Source: Pseudolabrys sp. (GTDB lineage: Bacteria > Pseudomonadota > Alphaproteobacteria > Rhizobiales > Xanthobacteraceae). Taken from it: 64,000 bases of DNA. Below are positions 7,543 through 16,421 of this stretch, in pieces. The stretch's first letter is position 1, and each line of letters begins with the position of its first letter. The DNA lies in contig JAHCKG010000005.1 of NCBI GenBank assembly GCA_026125895.1, positions 1 through 64,000 on the forward strand, given 5' to 3'. A model generated the notes under the pieces. That model was not told the origin of the DNA. It did no database searches and saw nothing but the letters and a program-made list of their open reading frames with translations. The translations under genes and the position numbers were made by a program.

Positions 7543-8898
7543 ATGTTAAGGCAGATCTATCGCCGACTGACGGCTTTCCGCCGCGACCGCAGCGGTAATG
7601 TCGCCATCACCTTCGCGCTCGCGGCGCTGCCGCTGGTCGGCACCGTCGGCGCCGCGGTCGATTTCAGCCAGGCCAACCGCACCAAGGCCGCGCTGCAAAG
7701 CGCTCTGGACTCCGCCGCGCTGATGCTGTCGCGCGACGCCGCGACCTTGAGCACTACCGAGCTCAACACCAAGGCGACGAACTACGTGCAGGCGATGCTG
7801 AACCAGCCGCAGGCCAAGGACATCACCGTCAGCGCCGCCTACACGAGCGACGGCGGCAGCAAGGTCGTCGTCAACGGTTCGGTCTCGGTGCCGACCGTGT
7901 TCATGGGCGTGATCGGCGTCAACAACGTGACGATCAGCGGTTCGTCGACGACGGCCTGGGGCACGACGCGGCTGCGCGTGGCGCTGGTGCTCGACAACAC
8001 CGGGTCGATGGACTCCGACGGCAAGATGACGGCGCTGAAGACGGCGACCAAGAATCTGCTGACGCAGCTCAAGGGCGCGGCGTCGGTCGATGGCGACGTC
8101 TATGTCTCGATCATTCCGTTTGCCAAGGACGTCAATATCGGCGCCGGCAATTACAACGCCAGCTACATCGACTGGACCGACTGGAACGCCGACAACCAGG
8201 TCTGCAGCGGGTTTATGTATAAAGGCACCTGCTGGGGCAGCTGGGGGCCGGCCAATCACAACACCTGGAACGGCTGCGTCACCGATCGCGGCCCGTCGAG
8301 CAGCCCCGGCTCCTCGACCTGGGACCAGGTCGTGACGCTGCCGAACGGCACGGCGAATTCGAAATGGCCGGCCGAACAGCACAATGCCTGTCCGGCGGCG
8401 ATGATGGGCCTGACCTATAACTGGACCAACCTCAACAGCCTGGTCGATCAGATGCAGCCGAGCGGCGCCACCAACCAGCCGATCGGCCTGGTGTGGGGCT
8501 GGCAGTCGCTGGTCGGCGGCGGTCCGCTGACGGCGCCGGCCAAGGACGCCAACTACAAATATTCCGACATCATCATCCTGATGTCGGACGGCCTCAACAC
8601 CCAGGACCGCTGGTACGGCAACGGCTCGACCGTCTCGACCGCGGTGGACGGCCGCATGTATGTCTCGAGCACCGGCGCCGGCACCTGCAACAACATCAAG
8701 ACCGCGGGCGTCACCATCTACACCATTCAGGTCAACACCAGCGGCGACCCGACCTCGACGCTGCTGCAGAACTGCGCCGGCTCGAAGGACAAGATGATCG
8801 ATCCGTCGAAGTTCTTCATCGTGACGAGCGCCAGCGGCATCGGCACGGTGTTCAAGCAGATCGGCACCGGCCTGACGCAGCTCCGCGTCGCCAAGTGA
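7543..8898 (+). CDS. TadG-like pilus/surface protein with von Willebrand A domain
   Basis: 451 residues. N-terminus RDRSGNVAITFALAALPLVG (residues ~15-34) is the TadE/TadG-type prepilin-like membrane anchor; GNVAITFALAALP is characteristic. From residue 145 a von Willebrand A domain follows: RVALVLDNTGSMDSDGKM carries the DxTxS metal-ion site (Asp151, Thr153, Ser155), with a later DIIILMSDGLNTQD. Six or more cysteines lie between 210 and 290. TadG proteins sit in the cell envelope and help Flp/Tad pilus assembly or adhesion, but no other tad genes are in this window. Transcribed alone with a long leader. Confidence 0.88.
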   Translation: MLRQIYRRLTAFRRDRSGNVAITFALAALPLVGTVGAAVDFSQANRTKAALQSALDSAALMLSRDAATLSTTELNTKATNYVQAMLNQPQAKDITVSAAYTSDGGSKVVVNGSVSVPTVFMGVIGVNNVTISGSSTTAWGTTRLRVALVLDNTGSMDSDGKMTALKTATKNLLTQLKGAASVDGDVYVSIIPFAKDVNIGAGNYNASYIDWTDWNADNQVCSGFMYKGTCWGSWGPANHNTWNGCVTDRGPSSSPGSSTWDQVVTLPNGTANSKWPAEQHNACPAAMMGLTYNWTNLNSLVDQMQPSGATNQPIGLVWGWQSLVGGGPLTAPAKDANYKYSDIIILMSDGLNTQDRWYGNGSTVSTAVDGRMYVSSTGAGTCNNIKTAGVTIYTIQVNTSGDPTSTLLQNCAGSKDKMIDPSKFFIVTSASGIGTVFKQIGTGLTQLRVAK

Positions 8899-8920
8899 GG
8901 CGGGCGGCCGCGGCGCGGCC

Positions 8921-9868
8921 TTAGATCCGCGCGCCGCGGTTATAGGCGTCGATGAGCTGGTTGTAGTCGCGCAGCAGCCGCGGCGGCGAGCCTTCCACCA
9001 TCCAGCCGGCGCCCTGCTGGCCGAGCATCATGCGGTCGCCGGCCGAGTAGGGCGTCTTGTCGCGGATGCGGCGCATGAGCTGCTTGGCCGTGGTGAGATA
9101 GGACTTGGCGTTGCTGATGAACATGCCGCCGATCTTCTGCGCCGGGTCCGTGCCCGAGACGTCTTCCGCCGCCTTCACCGCCGCCTCGTAATCGGCGATC
9201 GCCTTGGTGATGGCGCCGATGTCGGGCTTTTCGGTGTTTTCGGCGCGCAGCACGCGCTTGGCCTCGATCATCAGCGCCTCGATGTGAAAGCGCGCCTTGC
9301 GGCCTTCCTTGCTTTCGATTTCGGCGAGCCGCGCCAGCGCCCGCTTGTCGTTGATGGCCTCGACGTTCTCGCGCAGCCCCTTGTCGGCGGTGGCGAAGGC
9401 GCTCCAGGCGGCGACCAGGCGCGGATGCAGCGCCTTGCCCTTGGCCATCTTGTCGTCCTTGTAGTTCTCCTGGCTGTAATAGTCGTCGGCTTCCTTGAGC
9501 AGCGGCTCCAGCGCGCCGACGGCGGCCGCGTAAGCCGTGGCGGCGGCTTCGAGCGCGGCGTCATGCGGCTCCAGCGCGTTGGCCTTCTCGACGTTCTTCT
9601 TGCAATCGGTGGTGTCGTAGATGGTGTAGGTGCCGTAGACGATGCGCTCCTTGCCGGTCGGCCCGTTCTTGCCCTTGACCCAGTCGAAATAGCGATCGCG
9701 CGACTGGTAGGAGCGCTCCGACAGCCGGTTGATGCAGCCGACATAGGCGTTCATCTTCTCGACACCGGGGACCGCCTGCGCGGCCGCGGGCGCCAAAGCC
9801 GGCGCGGCGAGCGATGTTGCGAACAGGCCCGCGATCGCGAGCCACAGCGCGGAATGGAACTTCATCAT
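8921..9868 (-). CDS. Exported DUF3829-family protein
   Basis: 315 residues. Signal peptide MMKFHSALWLAIAGLFATSL ending ALAPAAAQA, then a largely helical, charged protein: KMNAYVGCINRLSERSYQSR, DKMAKGKALHPRLVAAWSAF, SNAKSYLTTAKQLMRRIRDK, closing SPPRLLRDYNQLIDAYNRGA. The spacing of these elements fits DUF3829/YiiG periplasmic or lipoprotein helical bundles (PF12889), of unknown function. One Cys pair (VGCINR and DCKKN) may form a disulfide. ATG 9868 (or 9865) is chosen for the signal peptide. Convergent with the tadG-like gene. Confidence 0.75.
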   Translation of the reverse strand: MMKFHSALWLAIAGLFATSLAAPALAPAAAQAVPGVEKMNAYVGCINRLSERSYQSRDRYFDWVKGKNGPTGKERIVYGTYTIYDTTDCKKNVEKANALEPHDAALEAAATAYAAAVGALEPLLKEADDYYSQENYKDDKMAKGKALHPRLVAAWSAFATADKGLRENVEAINDKRALARLAEIESKEGRKARFHIEALMIEAKRVLRAENTEKPDIGAITKAIADYEAAVKAAEDVSGTDPAQKIGGMFISNAKSYLTTAKQLMRRIRDKTPYSAGDRMMLGQQGAGWMVEGSPPRLLRDYNQLIDAYNRGARI

Positions 9869-9965
9869 GCACCCCGGGGTTCGTGCCAGCGTCGCACGCG
9901 ATGCTAGCGCGCCGGCGCCGCCGCACTGTGACACCGGTCACACATCGCGCGGGTTCCGGCGGGCG

Positions 9966-10247
9966 CTACTTCCAGCCGGACTCGCTGTTGCAGGCGCGGT
10001 GCAGCGGCGGATACATGCGCTCCATATCGGTCTGCCGCACCGGCTGGTTGTCGTCGAACTGCTCGTGCATGCAGGTGCAATAGCGCTGCTTGACGTCTTC
10101 GCTCGGCGCCGGCTCGTTGGCCAACTGCCTGACGCAGGCGCCGATCCAGGCGCGGTCGGCCTCGCTGAGCTTGGCGGTGTCGTCGGGGACGGCGGCGGTG
10201 CTGCAGGCGGCGAGCAGGATGAAGACGGCAGGCAGGACAAATCGCAT
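9966..10247 (-). CDS. Small lipoprotein
   Basis: 93 residues starting MRFVLPAVFILLAACSTAAV: the lipobox LAAC puts the lipidated cysteine at residue 15. The mature part has a Cys-x-Cys (YCTCMHEQFDDNQ) and two further cysteines (ACVRQL, RACNSE). The start lies 3 bases after the stop of the membrane-protein gene at 10251, so the two are an operon. The family is not recognised. Confidence 0.75.
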   Translation of the reverse strand: MRFVLPAVFILLAACSTAAVPDDTAKLSEADRAWIGACVRQLANEPAPSEDVKQRYCTCMHEQFDDNQPVRQTDMERMYPPLHRACNSESGWK

Positions 10248-10250
10248 TCA

Positions 10251-10538
10251 CTAATTCCAGCGCGGTTGGGTGATGAGGATGAGCGCGATGAACAGCGCAT
10301 AGACCACCGCCGGCACCGCGAGCACCAGCAGCAGCGCGGTGGCGAGGCCGCGGCGGCCGCTCGCCTGCAGCGCCCAGCCGCCGCCGAGGATGACGGCGAC
10401 GGCGGCGAGCAGGGCGAACCACAGCCCGCCGTTGAACGACGACACCGAGCCGTCGGCCAGGCCGACGAAGAAGAAATAGATGACGACCAGCGCGGCCAGC
10501 GCATCGATGCCGATGAGCGTGCGGATGAAGACGGTCAT
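10251..10538 (-). CDS. Small inner-membrane protein
   Basis: 95 residues with three hydrophobic segments: IGIDALAALVVIYFFFVGLA (~9-28), LWFALLAAVAVILGGGWAL (~39-57) and ATALLLVLAVPAVVYALFIA (~66-85), ending TQPRWN. No recognised family. It starts at ATG 10538 and is followed 3 bases after its stop by the small lipoprotein, which suggests that the two act at the same membrane. Confidence 0.7.
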   Translation of the reverse strand: MTVFIRTLIGIDALAALVVIYFFFVGLADGSVSSFNGGLWFALLAAVAVILGGGWALQASGRRGLATALLLVLAVPAVVYALFIALILITQPRWN

Positions 10539-10604
10539 TCTCGCCCCCGAGTTGACGGCGGCGAGGTTAGGCCGCGCTCGGCTCCAAGTCGAGACGGCGC
10601 GCCG

Positions 10605-10982
10605 TCAATCGAGGAACGGCAGGCCGGCGCACACCAGCTTGCCGGTGCGGGCGTCGATCACCAGCGGACCGGCGATGTCGGCGTCGCCCGAGGGGTTGCG
10701 CGCCTTGGGCACGAAGACCTCGAGCCGCCAGACCGGGCGCGTCAGCCGGGCGCCGCAGACGCTGCCGGCGGTGATGAGCTGGGCCGCGACGATGTTCTGT
10801 TGAACCGCGGCGTCACTGGTGCCGTAGGGATCGCCCTTGAGAATGGCGACGGCGGCGGTCCGGGCTTGGCTTTCGCTCATCGGCCCGGCCGCCAAGGCCG
10901 GTGCCGCGAAGGCCGGCGCGGCAAAGGCCGGCGCGACAAGCGCGGCGATGGTCAGGGCCAGCGCGGCCGGCAGGACTCGCAT
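10605..10982 (-). CDS. Exported protein with repeated signal-peptide tail
   Basis: 125 residues. Signal peptide MRVLPAALALTIAALVAPAF is extended by a threefold AxAPA(F/L)A repeat (APAFAAPAFAAPALAAG), encoded by near-identical 15-base units. The mature domain (~90 residues) holds two cysteines (SVCGARL, KLVCAGLP) and the strands RPVWRLEVFVPKARNP and GPLVIDARTGKLVCAG, a PepSY-like or cystatin-like flavour that I cannot confirm. ATG 10982 chosen for the signal peptide. Convergent with nothing; upstream is DUF488. Confidence 0.7.
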   Translation of the reverse strand: MRVLPAALALTIAALVAPAFAAPAFAAPALAAGPMSESQARTAAVAILKGDPYGTSDAAVQQNIVAAQLITAGSVCGARLTRPVWRLEVFVPKARNPSGDADIAGPLVIDARTGKLVCAGLPFLD

Positions 10983-11057
10983 GACAGGTCTCCCGTTCAC
11001 AACGGGCGCACGATAGCAAAGCGGGCGCGCCGCGCGAAGCGCCGGACCGGCGCGGCG

Positions 11058-11429
11058 TCAGCCGCCGAGCAGGATGTCGCGCAGCACCAGCGCGTGGTTG
11101 CGCGTCTCGTCGCGCGCCGCATAGATCAGCGTCACCGGGCGCTTGCGCGCCAGCGCGCGGATCTGCTCGAGCGCCTCTTCCTGCGCGCGCAGCTCGGCGG
11201 CATAGCGGCGGCGGAAGTCGCTCCACAGCCGCGGCTCGTGGCCGAACCACTGCCGCAGCGCGGTGCTCGGCGCGATCTCCTTCATCCAGGCGTCGAGCGC
11301 GAGGGCTTGCCTAGTCACGCCGCGCGGCCACAGCCGGTCCACCAGGATGCGCACGCCGTCGCCGCGCGCCGGCGGCGCATAGGCGCGCTTCACCTTGAGG
11401 CGCGCGGGCGCGATGCGTTTCGTCGTCAT
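11058..11429 (-). CDS. DUF488 (YeaO-like) protein
   Basis: 123 residues. The family pattern is clear: KRAYAPPARGDGVRILVDRL followed by WPRGVTRQAL, DAWMKEIAPSTALRQWFGHE, FRRRYAAEL and VTLIYAARDETRNHALVLRD. DUF488 proteins are small cytosolic proteins of unknown function, sometimes near redox or stress genes. AAGGAGC lies 6 bases before ATG 11429, deciding the start over upstream ones. Divergent from the BrnA-like gene, 86 bases apart. Confidence 0.9.
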   Translation of the reverse strand: MTTKRIAPARLKVKRAYAPPARGDGVRILVDRLWPRGVTRQALALDAWMKEIAPSTALRQWFGHEPRLWSDFRRRYAAELRAQEEALEQIRALARKRPVTLIYAARDETRNHALVLRDILLGG

Positions 11430-11515
11430 CACGGGCTCCTTCGCCGGACGGCTGGCCGCGCCGGCCGGCATTATCGCGGCTGCGCGGCGGCGCGGGGCCA
11501 TGCTAACATCGCGGC

Positions 11516-11740
11516 ATGGCACGCACACCCTTCCGCGATTCCCGCAGCGAAGCCGAGAAGGCTTTCAAGCAGGCGACCACCAAGCCGGCGGAGCTGCCGC
11601 CGGACAAACCCTCCATCCCCGGCGCCAAGGAGCAGGTGACCTTGCGCCTCGACCGCGACGTGCTGGATTTCTTCCAGGCGGATGGACCGGGCTGGCAGGA
11701 GAGGATCAATGCGGCGCTGAGGAAGGTGGCGGGGAAGTAG
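11516..11740 (+). CDS. BrnA-like antitoxin, apparently without its toxin
   Basis: 74 residues. The C-terminal half VTLRLDRDVLDFFQADGPGW followed by QERINAALRKVAG is the ribbon-helix-helix motif of the BrnA family (PF14384), which binds operator DNA as a dimer and neutralises the ribonuclease BrnT. brnT normally precedes brnA in an overlapping pair, but here the upstream gene is the divergent DUF488 and the downstream gene is a degraded frame. It may be an orphan antitoxin, a solo RHH regulator, or one whose toxin was lost. The low-GC islet begins immediately downstream. Confidence 0.8.
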   Translation: MARTPFRDSRSEAEKAFKQATTKPAELPPDKPSIPGAKEQVTLRLDRDVLDFFQADGPGWQERINAALRKVAGK

Positions 11741-11772
11741 GGGCGGTCGAGTGCGGCGCGAGACGGACACAC

Positions 11773-12108
11773 GTGCCAATTGAAGCGAAGCCCGCATGAC
11801 GTTACGCTAATCGGCAACGGTTCCTGCGGGAGGCATTACATGGGAATGCAGACGAGCCCTACTACACTATCGTTGTCGAAACCTATTATGCCAGCGGCTC
11901 AGGACTGCATGGGGACATTCATGTTCGGCCGATTGCTGGCGAGCAGTTTCCCCAAGATTTGCATGTCCGCTCTCCTAAAGAGATGAGGCGAAGGTATCCG
12001 GTCGGCACTAGGTTTCGCATCCATGCCAAATTAACTGACAAGGAAGGAAGTCGGCCGTTCTTGCATACGCATCACAACTGGCCTTACGAGGTTGTCGAAT
12101 CGCCTTAG
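11773..12108 (+). pseudogene. Degraded or stop-interrupted small gene
   Basis: The frame 11800-12108 encodes about 102 protein-like residues (EPYYTIVVETYYASGSGLHG ... RYPVGTRFRIHAKLTDKEGS ... FLHTHHNWPYEVVES) but has no ATG, GTG or TTG in its first 50 codons. In the same frame upstream, GTG 11773 gives VPIEAKPA and then a TGA at 11797-11799, so one CGA-to-TGA change could explain the break. Family not recognised. It is not clear whether the remnant ever began at 11773. It lies inside the low-GC islet. Confidence 0.45.
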
Positions 12109-12208
12109 TGAAAACAGCGGCGGTTCCCGGTGGTGCGGAATCCGATTCCGGAGTGAATTTGTCGGCAAGGCGGATTGTGTCTGACGGATTTGTATTGGGG
12201 CGTAAGCT

Positions 12209-12865
12209 ATGCGCGCTGACTTCGGCCAACGGTTTGATGAGATTTATAAACAGGCGGAGGCAATTGAGGCGGCTAAGACTAAAAACACGGGAGATTTCGG
12301 CTGGGGTTATAGTGTCGACGCCGAAAAGTTCATGAACTGGCGGGTGAAGGCACGGAATTTGTTAGTATTGGCTTGCGGCGAGGAATCTCAGCACTTTAAG
12401 CAATTCGTCGAATGCGAAAAGCCGCAGTCTATGCAGACTAATCATGACATGTTTCGGGATTTGAGAGCCGTATTTCTTGCGGCAAAGGAGGATTATGAGG
12501 GAGGATACTTGAACTCACTTAAGATACTTGTACAGAGCGACGTATTTGACAGTGAATTGGAGCAGGCGGCTGAGCTCCTATCTTCCGGCTATATGGTTCC
12601 CGCGGCGGTCGTTGCCGGTATTGTGCTTGAGACTGGATTGCGCGAGATGTGCGCCGACAACGGCATTGTTATCGGAAAAATAGACAAAATGAACGCTGAC
12701 CTTGCGAAGGCTGGCGTCTACAATAAGCTTGTCCAAAAACAAATTACGGCCATTGCAGCTATTAGGAATAGCGCAGCTCACGGTCATGGTGATCAATTTC
12801 GCGAGGAAGATGTGGCGGGCATGATTAAGGACGTCGGGCGCATACTTGCCAGTAGGGCGACCTGA
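12209..12865 (+). CDS. HEPN-like (DUF4145-type) helical protein
   Basis: 218 residues, all predicted helical. The C-terminal ~100 residues (ELLSSGYMVPAAVVAGIVLE, TGLREMC, then AIAAIRNSAAHGHG) look like a HEPN / DUF4145-type four-helix domain. The R-x4-H motif expected in HEPN ribonucleases is present as Arg186-Asn187 ... His191, next to Gly192. HEPN proteins often act as toxins or phage-defence RNases, but many are only scaffolds. Codon use is unlike that of the surrounding genes. A protease-like gene follows after 112 bases in the same direction. Cytosolic; no signal peptide. Confidence 0.65.
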   Translation: MRADFGQRFDEIYKQAEAIEAAKTKNTGDFGWGYSVDAEKFMNWRVKARNLLVLACGEESQHFKQFVECEKPQSMQTNHDMFRDLRAVFLAAKEDYEGGYLNSLKILVQSDVFDSELEQAAELLSSGYMVPAAVVAGIVLETGLREMCADNGIVIGKIDKMNADLAKAGVYNKLVQKQITAIAAIRNSAAHGHGDQFREEDVAGMIKDVGRILASRAT

Positions 12866-12977
12866 GAAGGCGGTCGCTAGCCAATAGCGTAAGGGCGCCA
12901 CATTGACGCAATGAAATAGCGAATTTAACTCTGCAAATCCGCCCTAGGGCCGTTCGGTGCGGCTTCGGGAGTCTCAG

Positions 12978-13808
12978 ATGCCGCGACTTGTGCGTATTCC
13001 TACCGCGAAGATAGGTGAGGAGATATCCGATCTAATGATCGGACTCGCGCGTCTAACGGTACACGGCCGAATTGAGGATGCGTTGTGTGCTGGTTCAGGA
13101 ACACTAGTAACGATTGGTCGTCTAGACGGCCTTCTAACGGCAGCTCATGTCCTGGAAAAGCTTCCGACGAGTGGCGAGGTCGGCATCGTGTTATACCGAA
13201 ACGGGTTAGTCCAAAAACAAACGATTAGGATGGAATATACCGATCAAGTCTCTGTCGCCGGTGATTCATTTGGCCCAAACGGCCCCGATATAGGCTTCCT
13301 ACGTCTCCCACAGGAAAATGTCGGGTGGCTGAAAGCCACCAACACATTTTATAACGTTTCAAAACGTCGGGACGATGTACTTGCGAGTCAAGCGCCTGCA
13401 CCAAACCATGTCGATGCCGTCGTAGGAATGGTCGACGAGCTAACAAAAGAGATTCCTGCGCCGAGGCCGAAAATGCGCGCAATGGCTTTTTCCGCAATTA
13501 TTTTCGATGGAATTATCGAGAGCGAGCGATTTGAGCATGGATTCGATATTCTTGAGTTTAGTGCCACCACCTATCCGGATTTTCCCCTGCCGAGCAGTTT
13601 CGCAGGCGTTAGCGGCGGAGCGCTTTGGCGGATTTATTTTACTGAACAGGAGGGGGCGCCTGAAATAGTCGCAAAGCGACTGCTCGGCGTCCCCTTTTAC
13701 GAGAGTCCAAAAGCTAGAGGAATGCAAATCAGTTGCCACGGACCCTTAAGTGTATACGGCAGATTATATGACCTCGTAGCCGAAAAGTGGCCCAGCGAGA
13801 TTGCTTGA
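12978..13808 (+). CDS. Trypsin-like (S1 fold) serine-protease-type protein
   Basis: 276 residues. The three catalytic neighbourhoods of chymotrypsin-fold proteases are in order: LLTAAHVLE (His57), GPDIGFLRL (Asp104) and FAGVSGGALW (Ser212, GxSGG). No signal peptide, so it should be cytosolic. ATG 12978 follows GGGAG by about 6 bases; the in-frame GTG at 12957 is less likely. Cytosolic trypsin-like proteins are found as effectors in several prokaryotic defence gene sets. Its low-GC codon use matches the preceding HEPN-like gene. Whether it cleaves anything is unknown. Confidence 0.7.
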   Translation: MPRLVRIPTAKIGEEISDLMIGLARLTVHGRIEDALCAGSGTLVTIGRLDGLLTAAHVLEKLPTSGEVGIVLYRNGLVQKQTIRMEYTDQVSVAGDSFGPNGPDIGFLRLPQENVGWLKATNTFYNVSKRRDDVLASQAPAPNHVDAVVGMVDELTKEIPAPRPKMRAMAFSAIIFDGIIESERFEHGFDILEFSATTYPDFPLPSSFAGVSGGALWRIYFTEQEGAPEIVAKRLLGVPFYESPKARGMQISCHGPLSVYGRLYDLVAEKWPSEIA

Positions 13809-13879
13809 TGCGGGGCTACAACGCCCTATTACTCTCCTTCATCCGCTTTCGCGCTCACGCGCTTCGGCGGACAAGCTGC

Positions 13880-16253
<2,374 letters not shown>

Positions 16254-16263
16254 CGACGTGTCC

Positions 16264-16342
16264 TGTCCCTTCGCCGGCATGACCCGGATCAGGTTCAAAG
16301 GGACTCTCTCAGCCCGGCGTCACGCCGGGCACCCCTCGGAAT
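16264..16342 (-). promoter_or_regulatory. TPP riboswitch (THI element)
   Basis: Reading the minus strand, conserved pieces appear in order: GAGGGGTGCC, a GC-rich hairpin (CCGGCGTGACGCCGGG), CTGAGAGAG, CCTTTGAACCTGATCCGGGT, CATGCCGGCGAAGGGA. These are the TPP-binding core and closing stem of the THI element. It ends about 11 bases before the ATG of the small membrane protein, consistent with translational control of the membrane protein-thiC message. Confidence 0.95.
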
Positions 16343-16421
16343 GGGGCTAATCTAGGCTCGCGCGCTGCCCTGTCAATTGGGGCGCGGAACCGGCCGGGGA
16401 CAGGACAGTGCGGCCCGCGAC

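Larger units (their letters stand above)
11741..13808. other. Low-GC islet, probable horizontal insertion
   Basis: From just after the BrnA-like stop to about 13808 the sequence is visibly less GC-rich than its neighbours (by eye near half G+C instead of about two thirds) with A/T-ending codons. It holds a degraded frame, a HEPN-like gene and a trypsin-like protease gene, all on the plus strand. No integrase, tRNA or flanking direct repeat was seen, so the mode of arrival is unknown. Confidence 0.65.

Noticed and set aside
11395-11799. Plus frame reading across BrnA-like gene and islet border
   Set aside because: No start site or domain; only its last eight codons (11773-11796) matter, as the possible front of the broken gene.
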